Positions 1 to 11,957 of a stretch of 64,000 bases of DNA are shown piece by piece. Below the pieces are notes generated by a model that was given only the letters and a program-made list of their open reading frames with translations, did no database searches and was not told the DNA's origin. This DNA is from Phallusia mammillata. Lineage: Eukaryota > Chordata > Ascidiacea > Phlebobranchia > Ascidiidae. The stretch is from contig QLIY01000065.1 of NCBI GenBank assembly GCA_003260075.1, forward strand, positions 75,463 through 139,462, read 5' to 3'. The position numbers and the translations under genes were made by a program. How positions within the stretch are numbered: the stretch's first letter is position 1; every line of letters begins with the position of its first letter.

Positions 1-485
1 CCACAAAAACTTTATCAATCGAACTTCTGATGTATGTTTTGACCAGTGTTTTTCTTTGTTGTACAAATATTATAAAGTATGAAAGCAATGTTTAAGCAAA
101 GTTTAACCTATATAAAAGTTTTTATGTTGCCCATTGCCAAACAAGCTGCATTAATTCATTTTCTGTTTCTGTGCATTTAGAGGCAGTGACTCATAGTTGC
201 TTTGTTAGTGAGTGAAACATGGTTTGCATTTTTTTAATCAGTATAAAACACCACATTTACTTTAGCTACAGTTTTGGGCAAGAGCACATCAAATAATACA
301 ACTGAGTAAAAAATCAGCAGGACATGGAAAAGGAGTTTGATGATTGCATTATATGCACAAATCTTAAACCTCTTGATTTTTCATTTTACAAAAAAAACAC
401 GAAAGGTTGTCTCAGTTTTTGTTATTTTCTATTTAAATGTTTTGTGGCATTAATAACAAAAGAAACTAAAAAAGCATTTTCACAC

Positions 486-3400
486 CTGCCAAGATTCCAA
501 GCATGATCTGCATATAAGGTGACCACATGGTTCAATTTTAACGTTCTTGTTATTTTCAGCACATATCTTGCACAGTTGAAAGGTGGAGCCCATTTCACAG
601 TAGAGTTCATATTGTTCTTGACTGACATGGATGTGTTCTTCCTCCTCATCAGATTGCTCAAGCAAAGTTGTTAAGTCGTGGTTCGATGAACGACCATCAG
701 GAAATAAATAACTGCAGATAGTAAATAAGTCTCATTTTTTCAAAGTTTGAAAAGACAATACATCTAACACCAACAATGACTTGGTAGGTGGTACAGTAAG
801 TTTAAAAATAAAAATGTACATAAAAATGCCTAAAGCAGGGGTGTGCTGCCTTCATAGATTGGACTAATACAATTAACATAATTAGACTGCAGGCCACACC
901 TCCATATGACAAAAGTTGATAATGGATGTATTTAATAGTTTAGTGAGCATTCATTTTAAATTTAAACCGTGGGCCATACAATCTTAGTTCAATGGGTCGC
1001 AATTGGCCCTGAGTCGCACGTTACACACCCCTGCCTCAAAGCAGCAAAATGTTTTGACATTTTTTACAGGGCATACTATCCAAAAACCAATTTTTTCGAT
1101 TTAATGTTTCACATGTTTGCAGAACAAGCTGCAGTTCTATGCATCAAAGGTTGGACTAATAAGTCACAATGAACAGCCAGTCTTGCAAACTAAAAGGGCC
1201 TTGTTAATTATCACAATGACCACAATTCCTACTCAGCGCTTCAATTAGCATGTAAAAAAAATCCACAACTCTATTCAACATCAGCAGAACTAAGTGCATG
1301 CATCAGACCTACAATTCAAATTTTTAGGTGGTAGCCAACAAGTTGTTCAGGCACATTCTTCTAAATCTAACAGATTTAAAATAGTAAAGTTTTAGCATGT
1401 TTGTTAAACATTTTTAGGCTGATTTTGTATTGTTTAAACCAGTTTGTATTTAAAAGGATGTACAATCTAATTCTGCATTTCCTATTTTTTATTGCATGAT
1501 ATCCTTTAAATATGAGAAAATGAACATGACTCGGTGATTAAAAAGGATACAACAGTTTCTACTCAACACCATTTGCTAATCTACTTAATCAGCATACAGC
1601 AGTATACAAGTGATACAGCTGTCGTCATGTGATTAAAAATACAAAGACCTCAAGTTAAACATTTACATATCATCAGCCAAACTACAAATACAATACTGAA
1701 TGTAATATATGACTTTATACATTTTTATTTTACATTCTAAACTTGATAGCCTGACTACTTTGCCCATAACTGAAATATTCAGAACCAATTTAAAGCAAGG
1801 TTGGGGCAATAATTGAAATTTTGATTGCACTGATAAAACTACATGAAGATTTGTTAAGCCATGCCAACCCCATTTAATAAATTGCCACTTTTGCATCCTG
1901 TAAACATTTCTTGATATTCTAGGATATCCCTAAGGTAAACTCTCAGTTTAAACTAAGATAACTGTTGCTGACATCCTCACAACCTTACTACACTATTTTC
2001 CCTGGGTACGCTTTTTCTTTGTGCAAAGCGCACAACACGGGTTAAAAACCTAACTAAGTACTAAATGTATATTCCATGTGTTCAAAGTAAAAAAATAAAA
2101 TCATATAGTATTTCTACCGCAAGTCCACTCAAAAACTGGCTGTGAACAGCAGTGATTATTATGAACTGAAATTATGCACTACAGTACAGAAAAAACAAAA
2201 AATGGCGTAACTCAGAAATCTATCATATCTAACCGACCAATTTAGTTCAAACAAAGTACAAAGTAGAAGATTTGCAAGTTTTTCTCCAAAAATAAAAATA
2301 TTTGACAATATATTTGCCACATAACTTTCTTGCAAATATACACTTAAACCCAATCATCAAGATTTTGGGGGCATGTGGGACAAGACATGGCTAAACTGGG
2401 GGAAAATGTTGTCATAACAACCACAGATACCTATCTATCATGTGTAAAAAATAAAAGAAAAATGGAACTTTTTTGCAGTCAAAAGGTATGAACACGCCTG
2501 TGTAGTATACAAAGCCAAAGAATACAAAAGGCCAATTTAAGATACAACCGATAACCATATTCTATTTATTTACCAAGAGCATTTAATGAGTACAAAACAT
2601 TTTTATCATGTCAAAGTTTACAAAAAAACTTATTTAATTAAAAAAATGCATAACATTTCAACAAAATCTTGATTCCCAGACAGACATACAAGACACTGTC
2701 ATAAAATTATTAACGATGAAATTGCATTGATTAGTGAATTATGGGGTTAAACAAACATTGATTGTCAACCCAGCAAAGCTTTTTAAAAGTGAAAGTAGTT
2801 GCAATTAAGATTTAAACCACAGGTACCAACACAAGCAGTAGTTTTTTCACAAAATCAGACCCAAAATAACTCACTTACGGTAAAAAGTGGTTATTCATAT
2901 CTGACACATCAATGGAGTATTTTTCAAAACATTAGAGAATGAAAACAAAGCTTTATAGAGGTTTAAAATGTAGAGTCATTAATAGATCTTCAAGAAAATG
3001 TACAACTACTCACAATCCTTCTTTGCATCCTTCAATAAGAGCCTGACAAAGCGATTTGTTTTGGGGGATTGTTTGAAGGATTTGCCCATCCACCGTCACG
3101 TAACCCACAGCCCACTGTCCCAGTCTTGTACAGCTCAAGCGGAAAATATAGCTACAAAGCAAAACCAGTTATTATGCCTTCAACAAAAACACAGCTACTA
3201 AACTTCAATGAAACATAACCAAACATAAAAAACCCTTGTAAACCAGGTTACAAAATTTGGATTATCATAAAATATTTATGTTCCTGGATTAACTTTCACT
3301 GTGATCGAACCAAAACATACCTTCCTGGCTTATTCAAGTATTTTTGAAGGCGAGCTTTTACTTCGTCGTAGGTGAGAAAGGCCATATACCCTGGGTGTGT

Positions 3401-6199
3401 GACTGCCAATACATTCCAGTTCTTTAGTAAAGTAGACCAGGGCTAAAAAAGATGTTTGGTAAATACACAATAGTATGTAATAATGTATATTTAGTACAGT
3501 GCAAAAAAATACATGTCTGAGCACTGTTAACTGACTACAACCTACAAAATTATAGCACCAACTAGCAAAATTTGTTTATGGCTGTATTACATGAAATTGA
3601 AAGGGACATCCATTATTTCTTGAGAGTAATTGTTCCATTTATGAACAGGAAGTCAAGCAAACACCATACAGTAGAATCACATAGTTTGCTTCCTTGATGG
3701 CTAAGTATAGGTGTAACAAGGAAAAAATGGCCAATGTCTTTGCAGCTATCACATGAAATAACGTTTATGATCTGCGTCATGTTATGATTCACCCACTACA
3801 GCAAAGCGCAAATGGGTCCCAAGACAGACTAGTATCTTATAACACGGAAGCAGTTACTGTGTGAAAGCAGAGTCATGAGTTTGAACTAACTGTGACAGGG
3901 AACTCTTTAGAGACATTGTTTGTCATTTTTCTTTATATTAAGGTTCAAGCAACAAATTAACAGAAAGCATTAGGCACTCTATTACCAAATACTTTGGTAA
4001 AACTATTATTACCATAAGCAAAATTATGTTTTTTACACAAATAGGCTCTGGTCAAAGAAAATCAAACTAAACGCAGAAACAAATCATAAATGATTAGCAA
4101 ACTACCATTTATCAACAAGATGCAAGTTAAATTTAGCTTATTGTTCCTATTTTAGTAAAATTAGCCCACACAAACTTTGGGACAGACCACAGACACACAT
4201 AACACTCTTGAGACTGGGCAACTATACATGCAGTACACTAATAACATGCTTGTTCAATATGTATGTAGCATTTTGCAACCACCTTGGTCAAATCTGTTCT
4301 TGTGCGATACCACCAATTCAGACTAAACACAGAAAACTCTTTGAGGCTAAAAACTCTACATATTGTCATGGTTTTGGTGTCCCGACCTGTACCGCACCTA
4401 GCCTTATAAATAAGAGTTACCTGAAAAAGTCGTGTAAAGACATCAAATTCAAAATTTGATACATAGTCATTGCAGACAAGGTCTATAGTTGATTGGAGTG
4501 CAGTGCACTCTGGGCTTGAAGAGATCGTGTGTACTTTATTTAGCTCTTGACAAAACGTCTTCCATGGTACAATGGACCTGCATAAAATTGCTTAATCAAG
4601 AATCTAATATTACACACATGAATAGTGACTTAGCAGCAGAATTTATGGTAATCAATACTATTGTATCAACTTGTAGCTAATGATTAAAACTTGCCCCCCC
4701 CCCTAATATTACACACATGAATAGTGACTTAGCAGCAGAATTTATGGTAATTAATACTATTGTATCAACTTGTTGCTAACGATTAAAACTTACCTTGTGC
4801 CAAAAGTTGATCGCCAAAATTGTGCAGCCTCGGATTTTGTAATTCTATACTCATCACCAATGAATCGACCATCAGGGAATTCAGCCTTCAGTTCAGCCAA
4901 CATGTGACTAAACATTAGGGATTTTTTGGTTAAACTTCTCCTCTGCTGCGAAGTTTCGTCAAACATCCGTTCTCTGCCTTCCTTGAATAACTTTATTGCC
5001 TAAAGTGTAATAGCCACAAGTCAGTTGACTTATTACATGTTTGTTTTTTTATTTAGCACTAATGAATGAAAAAAATTATATAAATGAAAAGTTACAGGAA
5101 ATATTGAATAATATTTTGTATGACATAAAAAAATACAAAACATTTAAAGAGTATTTTTTATATATATCAGTAAATTAACGGAATAAAAAAATTACAAACC
5201 TCTTTGCATTTCTTTGTCAAATTATCCAAAAAGATGCGAAAATACTCACAATCATTTAGGACCTGCAATCGGTCTTCATATCTAAAATTAAAACTCAGAT
5301 GGTAAATAACTTACAAAGCAGCAACAGGAAAGAAAATTAATGAAACTATTTTAGTTTAGCATTGTTGTGCTTACCGTGACATGATTAGACGGAGGTGATT
5401 GTAGGTATCAGGCAATATGTCAAGAATGTATGGTGGGCTGTTCTTCAAGTTCATCTTAGACTGATGGCAGAATTTTGCAACCTACATATGAAAAAGCATT
5501 ATCAGATTTTTATGAACTGGATTTTACGAAACTTTTATTGGCAAAGAAAAATGATTTTTTGACAGTAGTGTAGTAAGAGCTAAAACAAATTTTGGTGACT
5601 GCAAATCCCTGAATTTTGATAAAAAGTTAAAGTTTTCAATTTTTCCATAGTGGTAAATGTTCACCACAAATTGATATTCAATTTTTGAACCAAATTTTAT
5701 TCAAATATAGACAACTTATTTTCATTCAAACACAAAACCTAGTAGCTAGTGTATTATTAAACGCAGTGTATGCAAAATATATGCAATGTAAGCCAAGAAA
5801 AATGATAATGCAACTCACTTTATCCATCAGTTTTGAAGTTTTATCGATATATTTCTTGTCAATAACAACACGCTGATGGTGGGGTGTGACATCATTCAGG
5901 GCACCAAGTCTAAATATAAGAATATAAAATATACATGAGAAAATTTGCTCTCAAACTATGAACAAAAATGCAAGCATTTGGGATTTTAAATCAGGTTTTG
6001 GCAAGGACTGCGACTACACATTGATATCCAAATTATTGTTTAGTAAAACAGACTCCATGTCTCATTAATAACCAACATCAAAGTGTACAAATATTTACAA
6101 TAGTGTTTACCCTCTAAAATTATGCATAAAGTTTCTTCCACTTCGAGGTGGGGCTCTCTGAGCCTGTGAAGATTCATTTGATGCCCCAGTGGTCATCAT
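486..6199 (-). CDS. CBL: E3 ubiquitin-protein ligase CBL, 5' part (3' end lies off the left edge)
   Basis: CBL binds phosphotyrosine on activated receptor tyrosine kinases and ubiquitinates them. Nine exons on the minus strand join in one frame (406 codons): 6111-6199, 5819-5909, 5375-5481, 5200-5281, 4794-4999, 4421-4577, 3321-3442, 3014-3151 and 486-711. They give the whole tyrosine-kinase-binding region: four-helix bundle ([15 protein letters not shown]), EF hand ([16 protein letters not shown]) and variant SH2 ([20 protein letters not shown], then [19 protein letters not shown]). The linker and first half of the RING follow ([20 protein letters not shown], ending SCLESWQ). The start is the first of two adjacent ATGs at 6199. 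The second RING half (CPFC) and the proline-rich tail are not in the window. The 2.3-kb intron 712-3013 holds a hAT remnant. A false 88-bp duplication lies in the intron at 4605-4791 and leaves the exons intact. Confidence 0.93.
836..1033. mobile_element. Non-autonomous hAT-like element, family A, old copy
   Basis: It starts CAGGGGTGTGC and ends in the inverted form CACACCCCTG. The flanks are GCCTAAAG and CCTCAAAG, a degraded 8-bp target duplication. The internal 'gcaggccacacc' motif is shared with the copies at 11460 and 23484. It is non-coding and sits in a CBL intron. Confidence 0.65.
4605..4791. repeat. Direct duplication around a C10 run (CBL intron)
   Basis: Copy 1 (4605-4692) and copy 2 (4704-4791) differ at a few positions and are separated by ten C at 4694-4703. 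Only copy 2 continues into the splice donor of the neighbouring CBL exon. It reads as two overlapping contigs with a filler. Confidence 0.85.
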
Positions 6200-6225
6200 A
6201 GTGGTAGATAACAATAATCAGCTGA

Positions 6226-6470
6226 AGGAATTTAATGTCACCATTTCACATTTAAAATTAAAGCTTGACTTAGAAACAACAGTAACTTATATATCCGTGT
6301 GTGAAGTATCCTAAAAATGTCAGTAAGTTTACTAATGCTACACCCCCCCCCCCAGGAATTTAATGTCACCATTTCACATTTAAAATTAAAGCTTGACTTA
6401 GTAACAACAGTAACTTATATATCCGTGTGTGAAGTATCCTGAAAATGTCAGTAGGTTTACAAACGCTACA
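6226..6470. repeat. Direct duplication around a C run, 5' of CBL
   Basis: Two ~117-bp copies (6226-6342 and 6354-6470) with scattered substitutions flank a run of 11 C at 6343-6353. The junction lies just upstream of the CBL start, so promoter spacing here is not reliable. Confidence 0.85.
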
Positions 6471-7757
6471 TACTAAACTAAAGCTTTCAGTACACCTAAA
6501 TCAGTCTATATTTTTCGTTATGCAGTGTAACATGGAATCGTCTGTAATGAGCGAAATAATGTGCTCTTTAAAACAAACCCACAAACAAAAGCATTCATCC
6601 AGCTATGTGTTTTGAAATGTCAATTACAGATATACGCTTAATTTTTAAACATGCAATACAAGAAAAAATTAAACCAAACACAAAACAGCTGCCCAAATAA
6701 CCCAGCACAAGCAGAAAACATTTTTTTGTCGAACAATAATATTGTCCATAGGGGAACAAATCGATTAAAATCTATTGAATAATACCCATGTTCCACTCAC
6801 TAATTTAATGCTACTGTTAAAGTTATGTGCGCTTCCTGGTATCTTTAATGTTCTTTAACAATCCCTTCAAAACTATCACCGCGATAAAATCTTGTTAAAC
6901 AAGAAGTATAATATTGTCACAAGCAACAAATAAACTAAGGCACTTGCAAACCATGTAATTGGATTTCAAATTTTGTTAAACAGGTGGGCGTACCATGTAC
7001 CCACAAAAATGCGAGCGTTGTAAATTGTGATTATTCACAGAAGATTAATAAACCTGCCATAAGGTCAAGTATTAAGTCCAAATATTTTTTATGATAATTT
7101 AGTAGTAAATATTTGTTTTTATAATGGCACAATAGAATCAAGCTATCATTGATTTGTTAATTTACTAGTTTACATTTCTCAAAGGTTTTTTTTGTCTGTC
7201 ACTTCAAACAAGACAAGCGCTTTCCAATACACGGTCCCATTAATATTTTAACCAACAATTGAAGTTACCCCCCCCCCCAAAAAAATAGCCACTCGCCACT
7301 CTTGACACAAAACAAAAGTCTTTCATTCTGCACATCAGCTGTCTGTCAAAAATTACTTCTCTTTGGCGACACCGGTGTCCAGTTGTAGCGCCATAAATAT
7401 TTTTTGCTTCCTTGACGATCCACTTGTTTTCCTTCGTAGGTGTTGAGTCTTTTTGTCACTTCCAAAATTTCATTTCAACGAACACAAAACGTATTTGCGC
7501 GTATTTTAACGTAGGTTGTTAGCGTTATTGAAAAAACTGTTGCAAAAAGAGTTGGAAAAAAAAACGCATCGGAAATATACTTCCAAGTTTGACTTACAAT
7601 TCCTTCACAGACAAATAACATACACTTTTCAGTGACTTTTTATTTGAAGTTTTTCATGAATAACACATGTAAAGGCTGTTACTGATTTCTTACAACCTTG
7701 TATTTTATAACCACGATTTGTCAAACAGACACGAGAAGTTATAACGCAAAAATGTTC
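6471..7757. other. Intergenic region between CBL and ALDH4A1
   Basis: AT-rich sequence with no coding region I can support. CBL starts toward it and ALDH4A1 ends toward it. A run of 11 C at 7268-7278 has no obvious flanking duplication and is probably a true gap. Confidence 0.6.
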
Positions 7758-8091
7758 GTTCTCACGCATTTCCATGTCAAATAAAAAACAATGTTCTGTA
7801 TCAAATACATGGCTACTTTGGTATCTTCTGTACACCGTACTACAAAGAAAAGCAGCATTGAATTCCACTACTTCATTGAGGGGTATTTCCATTCCTTCAG
7901 TGGAACTTTTGATCGCTTACCCCCCCCCCGTTCTCACGCATTTCCATGTCAAATAAAAAACAATGTTCTGTATCAAACACATGGCTACTTTGGTATCTTC
8001 TGTACACCGAACTACAAAGAAAAGCAGCATTGAATTCCACTACTCCATTGAGGGGTATTTCCATTCCTTCAGTGGAACTTTTGATCGCTTT
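7758..8091. repeat. Direct duplication around a C10 run at the 3' end of ALDH4A1
   Basis: Copies 7758-7919 and 7930-8091 flank ten C at 7920-7929. Both contain the last codons and stop of ALDH4A1. The gene uses the right-hand copy, so the left-hand copy lies past the stop. Confidence 0.85.
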
Positions 8092-10470
8092 ACTGCTTGC
8101 GGGGACACCCATTTCAAAATATAATGTGGTCCACCGGGTTTATCGTTGGTACCAGATTTTCTGGAACCTCCAAACCACTGCTGACCAACTACTGATCCTG
8201 TAGATTTGTCATTTATGTAAAAGTTCCCAGCCGAATTTCTCAACAGGTTACTTGCTTCTTTTACAACATTTCTGAAATCAAAATCATCACATTTCAAACA
8301 ATGTCATTTCAAAACTTGGCTTTTAATTTTAAACATACTCATCCTTGGAAAAAACTGATCCCGTAAGACCATAAACTGATGTGGAGTCGATCAGTTGCAA
8401 AATATCTTTGTACTTGTCATCATCATACACATAACATGATAAAATAGGTCCAAATATTTCCTGCATTGAAAACATTGCAACAGTCCATAATATTTATGCA
8501 TTTATGCTATATACCTCTTTCATTAGTTTGTCATCTGGTTGCTTGCATTCCACTATAGTTGGCTCAACAAAGTAACCAACAGAGTCATCACATTTCCCAC
8601 CTGCAAGTACTTCCACATCAGAAGAACTATTGGCATGTTGTAGATACTTTTTGTTCCTTTCAAATGAAGCTTTATCAATCACAGCAGACAAGAACGTGCT
8701 AAAGTCATCTGCCTATAACATTATGTTGCTGTCAGCATTACTGTGTTAACACAAAATTTAAAGATTAGCAAACATACATTGCCCAGCTTTACTTCCTTAA
8801 TGGTTTCAAGAAGACCTTTTTTAACCTCGGGCCACAAGGATTTGGGAATGTATGCACGCGAGCATGCTGAACACTTTTGACCTCCAAACTCAAAAGCTGA
8901 TCGAATGGTTCCATTTACAACACTGTTCAAACAATTGTTAGGAATGGTGTGCATAACTGACAATTTATTTCTGAAACAAACCTTTCAACATCTGCTGTTG
9001 AATGGACAAAGTGATAATTTTTTCCACCACATTCACCTCCCAACCTCGGAAAAGTTCTGTATTTTGGGAGATTTGCACCAACTTGTTGCCAAAGATGAGT
9101 AAAGGTTCTGAAACAAACAGTATAAAATATATTTAACCATATCAATTCAACTCAAACCAAAACAAAATTACTTTTTTTAACCAATACCGCAATGAAAATG
9201 CACTCTGATAACCAATAGCACAATTTAAAAACACACACTATTGATACAAAAATAAACTTACGGGACACTGCCAGTAAAATTAATCCCTGCAAGATGTTCT
9301 GATGAGGTGACAGCATCACCAAATGTTGGCCCATCTGCTGGTAGAAACTGTATAACACCAGGTGGAAGTCCACATTCACACAGAGTTTCATAAACAACCC
9401 AGCTAGCCAGCATTGCAGTGTCACTTGGTTTCCACAGTACAACATTTCCCTGCAAATCATGAAAGTTTAGTGTCAAACTGTTTTATTTTTGGTAAACAAC
9501 ATTGCATCACACCATCATTGCAGGGGTTCCTGCTAAGTTTCCTCCAATAGCGGTAAAGTTGAATGGTGAGATTGCTGCAACGAATCCCTGTGTACATTTT
9601 AGTCATTGAAAGAAATTAGAGCTGGACAAAGAAAACCAATGGAACAAACCTCAAGTCCTCTGTATGAAATTGTGTTCTCAATTGTAGGGTCAGGATTTAT
9701 TGGCTGTTGGTTTTGCAATTCAAGAGCATAATGTGCATTAAAGCGTAAGAAATCTACCAACTCTGGGGCTGCATCAATCTCAGCTTGTACAATGGTTTTT
9801 GCCTAAAAAACATAATCTAAATTTTTCAAAACAAAAAATCCTGCAAACCTACCTGTCCAGCCATGGTTGTCGCCAAAATCTGAGGACGCTTTTCATTGCT
9901 CAGTACATCTGCTGCTTTCAAAAAAATTTGTACTCTGTCTGAAATAGGTTTGCTTTCCCATTCTCTTCGCACTGAAATAGAATTTTCAATTGCATCATTT
10001 ATCAACTTGGCGTTTGCATAAGAAAACTTGGCAATTTTTTTCTGGTGTCTGTATGGCTGCAAAAAAGACAGTAGTTTTATATCATCTACATCCTTTACAA
10101 TAACACTACTTAAAAAGTTTAACTGAAACTTACAATAACTTGGTAATGCACATCATCAGTCCACAATTTTTCACCCCCAATAACAATGGGAACTTCTTCA
10201 GTTTTTGACTGAACTGATTTCAGGGCTGCTTCTACATCAGCTCTCTCTTGTGTATTTGGTAAGAATGATTGAATGGGTTCATTTTGAAGGGCCAAACAGC
10301 GGTACGAAATAGTCCTGTGTAAAATTATGTAAAAAATATTATGTGCCAAAGGATACACACAACAATTGTTTTTGCATTTTTGATTCGTTTAACATTTGTT
10401 ATCACAAGATTTTTCATTCTTACCTCAATTCCTTGCCCCTCAAAATAAAATTCCGTAAAGATGATTGCAT
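8040..10470 (-). CDS. ALDH4A1: Delta-1-pyrroline-5-carboxylate dehydrogenase, mitochondrial
   Basis: The enzyme oxidises glutamate-gamma-semialdehyde/P5C to glutamate with NAD+, the second step of mitochondrial proline breakdown. Eleven exons join in frame to 556 residues, close to the family length: 10424-10470, 10134-10314, 9853-10056, 9650-9802, 9513-9587, 9262-9449, 8982-9107, 8778-8922, 8515-8712, 8339-8460 and 8040-8271. Visible motifs are the N-terminal FLPNTQERADV, AISPFNFTAIGGNL, the cofactor loop FTGSVP, GGKNYHFVH, and the catalytic-cysteine segment EFGGQKCSACSR. The C-terminus is GTNDKPGGPHYILKW and ends YPSME. The first 16 residues (MQSSLRNFILRGKELR) are basic and hydroxylated, as in a mitochondrial presequence. 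Exon 1 is duplicated by a contig-overlap artefact (10425-10624). Confidence 0.95.
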
Positions 10471-10624
10471 ATTTGCGATCTGCAATAACACTTGGGTAAG
10501 TATAGGTAGTTTGCTAAACGCTCCCCCCCCCCCTCAATTCCTTGCCCCTCAAAATAAAATTCCGTAAAGATGATTGCATACTTCTGCAATAACACTTGGG
10601 TAAGTATAGGTAGTTTGCTAAACG
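10425..10624. repeat. Direct duplication around a C run over ALDH4A1 exon 1
   Basis: Copies 10425-10522 and 10534-10624 flank 11 C at 10523-10533. The right copy lacks a few bases upstream of the ATG and has no splice donor. Both contain the start codon, so one is redundant. Confidence 0.85.
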
Positions 10625-11957
10625 CCGCAAAGCCAATTCGTTGAGGGCAAAATTTGTCACATGAACTCGAAAACAGTAATCGCTGACCCGTGACAGCTAG
10701 TGATTGGTCAATAAATGGGCGTGAAGTAAGGGAGGTTTTTGTGTATTGTCGAGAAAACGAAGCAATATGAATAAGTTCTAACAACCAACAAGTCACAAGA
10801 AGCACAACCAAATTAGAATTTTAATTGCCTGTAATTTTGTTGGACAGTTACTATTCCTAAATTATGTGTTTTTTCGTCACAACGTGTGTTCTCCATCCTT
10901 TTGGCGCTCTGTTTCTTTCAGTTTTTTCCCTGACAAATTTCAAGCTATTTCGCACACAGGGTGGTCGGATTTAGTTGTCTACTTGACTGGTTTCCCCAAG
11001 TTGGTGATCAAATACCCTTTCTGTTTTATTGACTTTTACTACCTGAAACTAAATAACTCCGATGCAAATGATAAATATATTTTCGTATTTTGCAAACAGG
11101 AATAGTTCCTAGGGGTGCAGAAATGCTGAATATCAATACTATATGGTAGGGGTTGTGCATACTTTTTGAACTCCTAACATGTATGCTGCACACATGCATT
11201 TGCATAACCTGGCAACATGTACACTGTAGGAAACTTTGTTCCCAAATAGTACCTACTTAAAGGCCAAGACATGTATTCAAGTACTTTATTTGGCAGAGAA
11301 AATAAAAAAGCATGAAAAACAGGAAAAAAGACAAGTAAGTTCAGAGTTAACTACCACATAATCCCGAAATTATACTTTTGCTGCAAATTTATTCACCACA
11401 TGCCTTCTTGCACTGCATGTAAACATGTGTGATAAGGGCCGCACTTGAACCATTTAAACCAGGGGTGTGCAACCTTTGTCACTGTGGGGCCAAATACAAT
11501 TGCCAAGATTAGATCGCGGGCCGCACCTTTATATAACACAAGGTGATTTTAATTTGTTGTGTACCCAAATGCTTAACTACAAGTATAAGTAGCGTTTGAT
11601 TCTAACCACATATTGCCAAAAAAATAGCACCGGGTGCATTAATATGCTCAAAAATGTAGAATAATTGGACTCGTTTGCCAGTATATGAGAAATTTTCTGA
11701 GTCTCCGCGGGCTGCACAACCTTAATCGATGGGACGCAGGTTGCACACCCCTGATTTAAACTGTAGCCAGTTTGAGGAAAAAGTAACAAAAATTGCAACT
11801 TCCCAAAAAATACCTAAATGATCAGAAACGTCATTGTTGGGTTGCACTGCTGTGCACATATTCTGACAAACTTTGTGTAGGCATGTTTAAGGCAGGAACA
11901 GACCTCAAATCTAAGATAATGTAAAGTAAGATCCAGTTAACTTCCAAGGCGCATTGC
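10625..11957. other. Intergenic region between ALDH4A1 and TBP
   Basis: It holds the ALDH4A1 upstream sequence and one hAT-like element at 11460-11753. I see no other coding or RNA gene. Confidence 0.6.
11460..11753. mobile_element. Non-autonomous hAT-like element, family A
   Basis: A 294-bp element with terminal inverted repeats (CAGGGGTGTGCAACCT at the left, AGGTTGCACACCCCTG at the right). It is bounded by a perfect 8-bp target duplication, ATTTAAAC at 11452-11459 and 11754-11761. There is no open frame for a transposase. Confidence 0.92.
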